64,000 nt of DNA from assembly GCA_044235645.1 (NCBI GenBank), contig JBIIHQ010000002.1, positions 186,001 through 250,000 on the forward strand, read 5' to 3'. Under the pieces are notes generated by a model, which worked only from the letters and a program-made list of their open reading frames with translations, had not been told where the DNA came from and made no database searches. Positions 17,849 to 25,307 of this stretch are shown here, one piece after another (position 1 is the first letter of the stretch; each line of letters opens with the position of its first letter). Position numbers and translations under genes: made by a program. This stretch comes from OMIW01 sp044235645. Lineage in GTDB: Bacteria > Bdellovibrionota_C > UBA2361 > OMIW01.

Positions 17849-19144
17849 CTATTCCCCTGCCCGTATCGCTTCGAGGGGCCGCATCGATGAGGCGCGCCAT
17901 GCAGGATACAGACCCGCAAAAAAGCCGACGAGCACGGTTCCTCCCAACGATAATCCGATAATTCCGGGAGAGATGACGACGATCTCGCCTTGAACACCCA
18001 ATTCAATGAGGTGACGAAGCATGAATTCAATAATTCCTGAACCTCCATAGGCGATAATGATGCCCGCAAGCCCCCCGAGAAGGCACAGCGCGAGAGTTTC
18101 GTACCAGATGAGCTCGAATATGTCGCTTCGACTCGCCCCTATCGCCTTCATGATGCCGATCTCACCGGTACGCTCGTGAATGCTCATGAGGATAGTGTTA
18201 ATGACTCCGATGATTGCAACCACTATCGCGATCACGGCGACCGCTCCTATCATTGCCTGAGCGGTGCTAATAAGGTTAAGAAGCGTTGACTTTACCTGCT
18301 GAAGCCCCACTATCTGCACCTCTGGCAGCGAGATCCATCTCTCCTCGAACTGACGGATAGCTTGACTTGAAAATTCTTTGAGTTTTGCGCCAACCACCGT
18401 AATCTGCGATGCACGATTAAAGATGCGTTGAGCACTCGACAAAGGCATAAACACGGTACCGTCATCCTGTGTGCCGGTTCGGCTTAGAATGCCAGCTACC
18501 CTGAATTCATGGGTTTTGCTCGAAGCCGCGCCTGATGGCGTAATGGTCAGCGCGATCGTATCTCCAACTTTTCGTTGTTCGTACTCGGCTACTTCGTACC
18601 CAAGGACCACCTCTTGTTTGACGTCTTCCAGGGCCTCCTCGGTGACTGGGATATTGGTTGTGAACCACCGTCCCCCATCGAAGCCGGTTCCTGAGTGAAA
18701 GGAGAGCCACGGCTTCATCGCCGTGAAGCTTGGTACTTCGATTCCACTGACGACGATAAAGCTGCCGGCTCCGTCATCCTGTATGCTCGTTTGCTCCTTC
18801 TCTGCCACCCCGATAAAGACGGGGGTTATCGCGGCAACATCCGCATCGGTGGCAACCTGGGTGTAGATGGTGTCGGGAAGGTAGAGGAGGCCCGTTCCTC
18901 CCTTCAGCATCATGGTTGCCGCTTCGTACGGACAGCCCTTCGCCATAACCATAACCTGAAACCCGAGCATATCGATGCTCCGAGTTATCGCTCCGTGATA
19001 CCCCTTCACAAAACCAGCAAGCGAAACGCCGACCGCTACTGCGAGTGCAACTCCGGCAACAGCAAGAGATGTGCGGACAAGTCGACGAAGAAGGTTTTTT
19101 CCAGCAAGGGTCGCAAACCCAAGGATGTGACGATGAAAATCCAT
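17849..19144 (-). CDS. MacB/FtsX-like ABC transporter permease
   Basis: A 431-residue inner-membrane protein. It has an N-terminal membrane helix (LVRTSLAVAGVALAVAVGVSLA, about residues 20-45), a large periplasmic domain (about 50-290), and three C-terminal helices in an FtsX domain: AMIGAVAVIAIVVAIIGVINTILMS, a pair around 345-380, and one near 395-415. HERTGEIGIMKAIGASRSDIF is the classic coupling-helix region of this family. Members act on lipoproteins, peptides or envelope complexes. Gene order suggests it works with the OB-fold, FMN-binding-like and beta-barrel proteins encoded just upstream. Confidence 0.9.
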   Translation of the reverse strand: MDFHRHILGFATLAGKNLLRRLVRTSLAVAGVALAVAVGVSLAGFVKGYHGAITRSIDMLGFQVMVMAKGCPYEAATMMLKGGTGLLYLPDTIYTQVATDADVAAITPVFIGVAEKEQTSIQDDGAGSFIVVSGIEVPSFTAMKPWLSFHSGTGFDGGRWFTTNIPVTEEALEDVKQEVVLGYEVAEYEQRKVGDTIALTITPSGAASSKTHEFRVAGILSRTGTQDDGTVFMPLSSAQRIFNRASQITVVGAKLKEFSSQAIRQFEERWISLPEVQIVGLQQVKSTLLNLISTAQAMIGAVAVIAIVVAIIGVINTILMSIHERTGEIGIMKAIGASRSDIFELIWYETLALCLLGGLAGIIIAYGGSGIIEFMLRHLIELGVQGEIVVISPGIIGLSLGGTVLVGFFAGLYPAWRASSMRPLEAIRAGE

Positions 19145-19149
19145 CCAGG

Positions 19150-19530
19150 CTATCTCCGGAAAAATTGGACCGATTTCCCGCTAAACATAAGTGAGCCGCT
19201 CTGTCGCTGGAGGGTTCCTGCAACCCGAGCTCGATACCCTTTCCGTTGTGGAAGGGAGGTAGCCACCTCTGACAACTCAATTCGGAGCCGCTGCTCGCCA
19301 ACCGCAAAGAAAAAGAAACAACCCGTCAATGCGCACTGCCGCGAGACGATCCCCTCAATCAGGAGTGGTTTGTCGAGGTATGCGTCGGGTTCTGTGAGAA
19401 CGGAGGCGAGTGGGGTCACAACATCGCTTGTAAATGGCTCCCCATACCGTTCAGGGCGTAGCATCAGACCAACGGTTGCCGCGAGAATTGCGATTCCGAT
19501 GACAGAACAAAGTATGATGATATTTCTCAC
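19150..19530 (-). CDS. small membrane-anchored OB-fold-like protein
   Basis: A 126-residue protein. One N-terminal membrane anchor (IIILCSVIGIAILAATVGLML) is followed by a compact beta-rich domain: LTEPDAYLDKPLLIEGIV, CALTGCFFFFAVGEQRLRIEL, YRARVAGTLQ. The pattern (a placed CxxxGC, then a hydrophobic strand and a final V.G.L) is like small periplasmic OB-fold proteins such as DUF4920. The two cysteines could form a disulphide or bind a ligand. It starts with GTG and shares a GTGA overlap with the upstream gene, implying translational coupling. Function unknown. Confidence 0.65.
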   Translation of the reverse strand: MRNIIILCSVIGIAILAATVGLMLRPERYGEPFTSDVVTPLASVLTEPDAYLDKPLLIEGIVSRQCALTGCFFFFAVGEQRLRIELSEVATSLPQRKGYRARVAGTLQRQSGSLMFSGKSVQFFRR

Positions 19531-20276
19531 GAACCTTCCTTCAGATGAACGCCGGTCGGCTCGTTAAGCCGTTCCTGAGCGCGCAGGAAATACTGATCAC
19601 TGGCCCGCTGAAACAAAAGCAGGTCGAGAATAACGAGATTCTTACGAATGCCCTGCATAATCGCACCATAATCGATGGTGCTCTCTTCTGAAAGGTCTTC
19701 TGGCGGTTGTATCCGTGCGATCTTGTGCCGGGGATTTGAGGGGTCTTTCTCCCGATAATAATCGTGCATATACCAATCGGCGAGGGATATGCCCTCGAAT
19801 TGGGCACGAAATGACTTGTCGCGAAAAAGTTTAGAGGCGGTGCTCTCCAGTCTCTGGAAGAACATCTGTCGGATCCCCCGGGTCGACGGATCGATAGAAA
19901 GGAAAAGCTGAATGACCCCGCCCTTTCCGGGAATATTTACCCCGTGAATAATCCCGACCTTTTCTTCGCCTCGAAATATCGTATATACCGTGTAGGGAGT
20001 GTCGATGCGATCAAAAACGGGATCCGTTTTTCTTCCTAGTCGCGACTCGAGGTCTTTGAATTGAGATTCACCGTTCGTTAGCGAGGAAAAAGTAACAACA
20101 TCCTCCCTGTATGACGTCATATCGGGAAAAACAAATTTGAGGTCCTGCGCAGGGTTCGTGAGGGTGCATCCTATCGCTGCAGATGCGACGCGAGGAGCCA
20201 GGCAGACTGATATCAAGATACCGAGGATGGAGAGGAAGATAGCTTTTCTGATGGTATAGAGGCGCGTTAAAGTCAT
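19527..20276 (-). CDS. secreted FMN-binding-domain-like protein
   Basis: A 249-residue protein with a signal peptide (IFLSILGILISVCLAPRVASA). The segment VGIIHGVNIPGKGGVIQLFLSIDPSTRG...FRAQFEGIS follows the layout of RnfG/NqrC-type FMN-binding domains (a G.GG.I...V.ID strand pair, then a sliding helix and FL.QF.G). The S(T)GAT flavinylation motif is not seen, so covalent FMN attachment is doubtful. It could instead be a redox-inactive relative. It lies between the beta-barrel gene (ends 4 bases upstream) and the OB-fold gene. Confidence 0.55.
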   Translation of the reverse strand: MTLTRLYTIRKAIFLSILGILISVCLAPRVASAAIGCTLTNPAQDLKFVFPDMTSYREDVVTFSSLTNGESQFKDLESRLGRKTDPVFDRIDTPYTVYTIFRGEEKVGIIHGVNIPGKGGVIQLFLSIDPSTRGIRQMFFQRLESTASKLFRDKSFRAQFEGISLADWYMHDYYREKDPSNPRHKIARIQPPEDLSEESTIDYGAIMQGIRKNLVILDLLLFQRASDQYFLRAQERLNEPTGVHLKEGS

Positions 20277-20280
20277 ACCC

Positions 20281-21579
20281 TTACCAGTATCGATAGTATT
20301 GCAACGAGAGGATCGAGCCGGATCCTCGTGAGGGTGAGGAGATTATCTGCTCGATCGAGAGGTCTATCCAGTGGAGGTTTGCATTTGCGATGTCGTTCGT
20401 AAAATACCAGGCAATGTCGTAGATAATCGAACGGGCAACGCCTCCGGGTGGCGAGGTATTCACGAGTGTACCTTTGGACGGGTGATGGTGATGGTCGCCC
20501 GAGGTGGATGGAGGTCCCTGACCGAGCCACTGCTGACGAAGCTGCAGATTTGCGCCAAAATGCCGATTGTTTGTTAAGTAGCCGAACTGATGAAGCTGCA
20601 TGATGGTGTTGCGATTGTTGTCTGAGCCGACCGATAGCTCGTTTGTAAGGGTAAAGCTTCCTCGTTCGGAGGGCACGGTGTAGCGCAGGTCGGGCCCAAC
20701 GCGCATGGTGCGTATGATATCCGACCCGTTGAATGTCTCTGCCTGATGAGGAGATGCAAGTCGCTCGCCCACGAGGGCACCCACTCCTGCTTCTAGCCCG
20801 TAGCGGCTTTTTATCATTGAGCTTGTTCCGACGCGTACCCCGACCATGCCTGATTGTCCTGCAAATCGAAAGTCATATCCTGAGCCGACCAGATAATAGA
20901 GATCGTACGACGCATATTCGGTCAGATTTCCCCAGAATCCCGCGTACCAATCTCGCTCGAATCCGATGTTCTGATCGTTGGAGAGTTGCAAGACCGAACC
21001 GTGAGTGTCGGTCGAGAGATTAAGCCCAAGGGGAAGGTAAAATCGGCCGATACGGAGGTTCGCAGCTCCTATCAGGGATGACGACTGCTCAGCTCCCACA
21101 AAAAATGATGCTGGGTTATAGAGGTCGCAGTATGCATTGTGATACTCGACGGCCCAGGGTACCCGGTCCTCGCCCTCTCTGTCCGATATGATAGGGATGT
21201 ACCCATCGCGTCGAACGAGGCGAACCTGAAGATCGCACGAACCGATGGTGCTCGTCTCGCTCTGGAATCGTCTGAGCCACTCGAATCCGATTGAGTGTCG
21301 GTTGGAGATATTTTCTGTTCGCTCTGGTTGATAGGTAACATCGCGTCCGACCGTCTGCAAAAAGAGCTCTCTTCGAAATTGCGTATTTTGAGCCCACCAT
21401 GGTTCCAGCGGAGGATTAGCTATCGGGGATGTGGCCGTGGGTATGAGGTCCGCGAAAGGATCAATGCCCTGAGGTGGGGCTGCGAGAGATGGCAAGGAAC
21501 ATATGCAAGAGAGAATCAAAACAATGAGACGAACCGAGATGATCTCACCATACGACCGGCCGAGGTAGGAGCGTGGCAT
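20281..21579 (-). CDS. candidate outer-membrane beta-barrel with a His4 loop
   Basis: A 432-residue protein. After a signal peptide (VLILSCICSLPSLA) come repeated amphipathic strands rich in alternating aromatic and polar residues (YASYDLYYLVGSGYDFRFAG, RSIIYDIAWYFTNDI, ILSLQYYRYW), ending in an aromatic residue as outer-membrane barrels do. A loop near residue 370 reads STSGDHHHHPSKGT, which could bind a transition metal or haem. No family is recognised. It is coupled to the upstream gene, whose stop lies a few bases before this ATG. Confidence 0.6.
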   Translation of the reverse strand: MPRSYLGRSYGEIISVRLIVLILSCICSLPSLAAPPQGIDPFADLIPTATSPIANPPLEPWWAQNTQFRRELFLQTVGRDVTYQPERTENISNRHSIGFEWLRRFQSETSTIGSCDLQVRLVRRDGYIPIISDREGEDRVPWAVEYHNAYCDLYNPASFFVGAEQSSSLIGAANLRIGRFYLPLGLNLSTDTHGSVLQLSNDQNIGFERDWYAGFWGNLTEYASYDLYYLVGSGYDFRFAGQSGMVGVRVGTSSMIKSRYGLEAGVGALVGERLASPHQAETFNGSDIIRTMRVGPDLRYTVPSERGSFTLTNELSVGSDNNRNTIMQLHQFGYLTNNRHFGANLQLRQQWLGQGPPSTSGDHHHHPSKGTLVNTSPPGGVARSIIYDIAWYFTNDIANANLHWIDLSIEQIISSPSRGSGSILSLQYYRYW

Positions 21580-21587
21580 GAGAGTGT

Positions 21588-22319
21588 CTATTCCTCCTGT
21601 TCCTCCTGCGATTTCGCTTTCTGTCGTTTTGCGAGAAGCTGGCGCCGGAGGCCCGATAGGCGACCCCGTTTTCGCGGAGTCAGCGTTTCACAAATATCTA
21701 TCAATGTTGTCACGAACCCTCCCGAGCCGCCATCACAGAACAGCCGGAGGGATGATGATGAATTGTGGAGGGGATCCTTCTTAATTTTCGCACTGTCAAC
21801 GCTATTGCCCAAATGCGAGGCCATCGTCAGCTCAGACGCGACTCGGTCAATTTCATTCAAGAGATTCCGAAGGAGCACCTCATTCTTGATCGGCGAGCGG
21901 AGAATTTTAGGATCAATCGGCTGACCATTTGTAGCCTCTCCTATGGCGTTATCAAGCATGGACGATGTAATGGGGAGCAAAAGGTACGAACGAGAACCCG
22001 CGAGTATCATTTCAACCACTTTATCTGGGTCTGGTTCCTGAGAGGCCGCTATTAGGATGGGCGGGGTCTTCAACTGTCGAACCCGTTGAGCGAAGATAAT
22101 CGGATTTATGTCAGATTCTTCTACGGAGAAAATGATGTGAGAGAAGTGTTCGCCACCTATCCGTTGGAGAGCGGCACTGTGAAACAGAACATGCCGAGCG
22201 CTGCCATACTGAAGCTTGACGAGTTGCCGTGTGAGTTCCTCCAGCCCCCATCCAACGACAAGGATGGAGGCGTTCTCGCGCTCCTTTGCGCTAAGAAGAA
22301 GAGACGATCCCTTTTTCAT
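21588..22319 (-). CDS. degenerate response-regulator receiver-like protein
   Basis: A 243-residue protein (TTG 22361 would give 257). The region ILVVGWGLEELTRQL...HIIFSVEESDINPIIFAQRV...PPILIAASQEP...ILAGSRSYLLLPITSSML has the CheY receiver layout. The phospho-accepting Asp (expected in IIxxD) and the conserved Lys before the Pro (here LLLP) are both replaced, so phosphorylation is unlikely. The C-terminal half is unrelated and ends highly basic and Glu-rich (RLSGLRRQLLAKRQKAKSQEEQEE). It may be a scaffold or ligand-responsive pseudo-receiver. It is placed in an envelope operon rather than beside a kinase. Confidence 0.6.
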   Translation of the reverse strand: MKKGSSLLLSAKERENASILVVGWGLEELTRQLVKLQYGSARHVLFHSAALQRIGGEHFSHIIFSVEESDINPIIFAQRVRQLKTPPILIAASQEPDPDKVVEMILAGSRSYLLLPITSSMLDNAIGEATNGQPIDPKILRSPIKNEVLLRNLLNEIDRVASELTMASHLGNSVDSAKIKKDPLHNSSSSLRLFCDGGSGGFVTTLIDICETLTPRKRGRLSGLRRQLLAKRQKAKSQEEQEE

Positions 22320-22437
22320 AAGTGAGGAAGTCAAAGAGCATTTCTCCGAGTTTATCGGCAAGAGGGATAGTTAGCTTGAGATTTTTATCCTCTCAGAGGG
22401 TTCCGAGGCGCTTTTGGCAACCAGAAATGGCCTTTTT

Positions 22438-22701
22438 TCAGAGGCCGGCGTCCCCATCAAGAGCCGCCCGAAGTGCCATCTTCGCTGAGAGGACCCCAGC
22501 CGCGAGGCCGTCCGCGTATGTGTAGCGAGCGTCTGTTATGAGGGAGGTAAAGTTGTCGGGATTTAGAAGGTCCTCATCGGTGAGACGTGGGTTGAGGGTG
22601 TGGGCTATCTGCTTCGCCTTGGTGAGAAAATGGTGGTGAAGACCTCCTAGTTCACGTTCGATGAGGGAGAGAAGTTCTTCTCGAGAGAATGCATCAGCCA
22701 T
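22438..22701 (-). CDS. small hypothetical protein
   Basis: An 87-residue, mostly helical soluble protein (SREELLSLIERELGGLHHHFLTKAKQIA...) ending in an alanine-rich helix. No family recognised. The HHH triplet may be worth noting beside the His4 loop of the barrel in the same gene run. The gene starts eight bases after the TPR gene stop, with no independent ribosome site, which suggests coupling. Confidence 0.55.
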   Translation of the reverse strand: MADAFSREELLSLIERELGGLHHHFLTKAKQIAHTLNPRLTDEDLLNPDNFTSLITDARYTYADGLAAGVLSAKMALRAALDGDAGL

Positions 22702-22709
22702 GAGTATGG

Positions 22710-23246
22710 TCAGTCAAAAGAGGATTTATCGCTGCATGAGTTCGGTATCGTCGTGAAATCACCGCCCTCTTTTGGAGTCTGTAAATAAGCTAACATTGCG
22801 AAAATATGTGCATTGTGGGCAGCTTGTGGTATCTGAAGAAGGCACCCTCTCGCCTCAATCAGGCGGTTTAGGGGTATCAGGGCTGCGGCAAGCTCCTCTC
22901 GGGCAGCGTGAAGGGCCGGATCGAGCTTGAGAGCTGTTTGGGCATATGCGGCAGCTACCTCGAATTGATGACCGGCAAGGTGACAGCGCGAGAGGAGCAC
23001 CCAAGAACGCGCGCACGAGGGTCGTAATGTCACAGAAGCTTTCGCAGCACCGTAAGCAGTCCGCAGATCTCCCACAGAAAGGGCGAACTCTCCGACAAAG
23101 AGCTGGCCACGAGCCCAATAAGGAAATCGACGAACCACCCTCCGAACCTGCGGAACTATCTCCGCCTCAACCATTGCTGACCGTTGGGCCGCTGTGAGCC
23201 AGAGGGAGCAGAGCAGACTAGCTATCTTTTCCATGAGCGAACGCAT
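22710..23246 (-). CDS. TPR-like repeat protein
   Basis: A 178-residue protein with paired helices in the TPR pattern: GQLFVGEFALSVGDLRTAYGAAKASVTLRPSC, ARSWVLLSRCHLAGHQFEVAAAYAQTALKLDP, ALHAAREELAAALIPLNRLIEARGCL, each ending near a Pro as TPR units do. About three repeats (residues 40-140). It probably mediates protein contacts; the partner is unknown. It is in the operon with the small membrane protein upstream and the small 87-residue protein downstream. Confidence 0.65.
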   Translation of the reverse strand: MRSLMEKIASLLCSLWLTAAQRSAMVEAEIVPQVRRVVRRFPYWARGQLFVGEFALSVGDLRTAYGAAKASVTLRPSCARSWVLLSRCHLAGHQFEVAAAYAQTALKLDPALHAAREELAAALIPLNRLIEARGCLLQIPQAAHNAHIFAMLAYLQTPKEGGDFTTIPNSCSDKSSFD

Positions 23247-23269
23247 CGGGACCCGCCCATCCTTCGTCG

Positions 23270-23485
23270 TTAATGCCCAAGCCGATCATCGGGCGATTGA
23301 GCTGCGGGGAGCGTGGTCTGAGCTGACCGGAGTTCAAGGAGAGTGTGCCCCAACTTTCGTTCTCGAGGAGAGTTGCTCAGGGTCTCATCAACGGTGTAGA
23401 GCCCAAAGGCAAAAAGGATAGCCACTGAGCCCGCAATCGCGAACCATCGAACGCCTCGCTCTGTTTCATTTTTGTCGGTGATCAT
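23270..23485 (-). CDS. small single-pass membrane protein
   Basis: A 71-residue protein with a charged N-terminus (MITDKNETERG) and one membrane helix (WFAIAGSVAILFAFGLYTV, about residues 14-32). The remainder is short and polar. This appears to be the first gene of the minus-strand run that ends with the ABC transporter. An AAAGGTGG lies upstream. No family recognised. Confidence 0.5.
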   Translation of the reverse strand: MITDKNETERGVRWFAIAGSVAILFAFGLYTVDETLSNSPRERKLGHTLLELRSAQTTLPAAQSPDDRLGH

Positions 23486-23612
23486 GATCGTTTCTTTCCA
23501 CCTTTCTGTTCAATTGGATTGTCAGGGGAAAAAGCGTCCCCCGAAGGGTAGGCTTGTGTCCTGATGGTGCCACGACCCCCTATTTCACACCAGCCAAACG
23601 ATTCTGGCAACG

Positions 23613-25016
23613 TCATCGGCAGCTCGGTCGACGATTGGCGGGCACTCCGGCTCGATAATTACCCGTGAAGCACGCATCGCAGAACGAACCGGATCTGCTG
23701 CGTACCGCTCTGTACATTCCCTCAACCGACAGGTAGGCAAGGCTATCGGCTCCAATAAAGGTCCGGACCTGGTCGGTTGAGAGAGACGAACTGATAAGCT
23801 CCTCCTTGGTCGGGGTGTCGATACCGTAGAAGCAAGGGGAGATGGTGGGAGGGGCCGAAATCCTTACATGTACCTCTCGGGCGCCCGCTCGCCGAATCAT
23901 CTGGACGAGCTTTTTTGAGGTTGTCCCCCTGACGATCGAGTCGTCGACGACGATAACTCGCTTCCCCTCAATCAGCTCTCTGCTTGGATTGAGCTTCAAT
24001 TTGACTCCGAAATCTCGAATCGACTGTTTGGGCTCAATAAATGTTCGTCCCACGTAATGATTGCGAATGAGACCAAGTTCGAATTGAATGCCCGATCGGT
24101 GAGCATATCCGAGGGCTGCGGCGACTCCTGAGTCGGGGACTGGAATGACGATATCCGCGGGCACGGGGGACTCCGCCGCAAGTTCCTCCCCCATTCTTTT
24201 TCGTATCGGGTATACGGTCCTCTCAAATACGATAGAGTCAGGACGGGCAAAATAGACAAACTCAAAGACGCACGGAGCGGGGTCGGTTGGAGGGAAGGGG
24301 AAATAGCTTGTACGCGAATCGTCTCCTGATATTTCAATAACCTCCCCAGGAGCGATATCTCGCTCATAGTCAGCACCAATGAGATCGAAGGCACAGGTCT
24401 CTGAGGCGAGCACGGTTGAATCGTTGAGCTTGCCGAGTGCGAGCGGTCGCAGACCAAATCGGTCGCGTGCCGCATACAGCGTTGTGGGCGTTAATATAAG
24501 GAGAGAAAACGCGCCCTCGGCGCGGAGGAGGGCGGCGTTAACCCGCTCGGTAAGGGGTCGAGAGCGGTCTCCTCTGGCGATAAGATGAAGGAACACTTCA
24601 GTGTCGGATGATGATGCGAAGATTGCGCCATCTTTCACCAGCTCTAATCGCAGTTCATCGGCGTTAATGAGGTTACCATTATGCGCCACCGCTATCGGCC
24701 CATCAGCTAACTCCGCGGTAAATGGCTGCACGTTAAAGAGGTGGTTCCCTCCTGCCGTGGTATATCGAACGTGACCAATTGCATTTCGTCCTGAAAGGTC
24801 AGCAAAATCAAACCTTTGAAATACGTCGGCAACCAAACCAAGCCCTCGGTGAGCACGCAGCGTTCGGTTCGGGCCAGGGTCCCCCGCCACGACCCCGGCG
24901 GCTTCTTGGCCGCGGTGTTGTTGAGAATAAAGCCCCAGATAAGCGAGATTTGCAGCCTCTGGATGGCCCCAGATTGCAATAAGGCCACATTCGTCCCTGA
25001 ATCCTGATTGAGACAT
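23613..25016 (-). CDS. purF: amidophosphoribosyltransferase
   Basis: A 467-residue enzyme for the first committed step of purine synthesis (PRPP plus glutamine to phosphoribosylamine). The start at ATG 25016 gives MSQSGFRDE then Cys10, which would become the N-terminal catalytic nucleophile after propeptide cleavage; AGGA lies upstream. Upstream codons could extend the frame to 25070 but have no support. The PRPP loop VIVVDDSIVRGTT is clear. Cysteines in CVFEFVYF, ISPCFYGID and FCDACF match the 4Fe-4S ligand set of the Bacillus-type enzyme, so an iron-sulphur, oxygen-sensitive form is likely. It is divergent from prkA. Confidence 0.95.
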   Translation of the reverse strand: MSQSGFRDECGLIAIWGHPEAANLAYLGLYSQQHRGQEAAGVVAGDPGPNRTLRAHRGLGLVADVFQRFDFADLSGRNAIGHVRYTTAGGNHLFNVQPFTAELADGPIAVAHNGNLINADELRLELVKDGAIFASSSDTEVFLHLIARGDRSRPLTERVNAALLRAEGAFSLLILTPTTLYAARDRFGLRPLALGKLNDSTVLASETCAFDLIGADYERDIAPGEVIEISGDDSRTSYFPFPPTDPAPCVFEFVYFARPDSIVFERTVYPIRKRMGEELAAESPVPADIVIPVPDSGVAAALGYAHRSGIQFELGLIRNHYVGRTFIEPKQSIRDFGVKLKLNPSRELIEGKRVIVVDDSIVRGTTSKKLVQMIRRAGAREVHVRISAPPTISPCFYGIDTPTKEELISSSLSTDQVRTFIGADSLAYLSVEGMYRAVRSRSGSFCDACFTGNYRAGVPANRRPSCR

Positions 25017-25307
25017 GATAATTCCTGACTGAAGACGGCATCTCGAGGTTAGGGTCCGATCAACTGACACAGGCGAGTCGCCCCCGATTGGCGCCGGACG
25101 TGCCCCGCATTCTATCCGATACGAAGATTCGAGGGAACAAAAAGGATATCGTCAATCAGGATGAAACACCTTTCTGCAATTCTTTCCGGGAAAAAGGCTT
25201 TCAATACAAAAACATCTACCAACCGAATCGACCGATTCATCATCATATCACAAGACGTAAAAGGAGGAGCGCCCGAGGAACAGGGAGTGACTGCGAGAGG
25301 AGCGACT

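Noticed and set aside
18695..19567. Plus-strand 290-codon frame inside the ABC permease region
   Set aside because: Composition and lack of motifs fit a reverse shadow of the permease and OB-fold genes.
21295..21924. Plus-strand 209-codon frame
   Set aside because: Overlaps the beta-barrel and pseudo-receiver genes antisense; Cys/Ser/Arg-rich with no domain.
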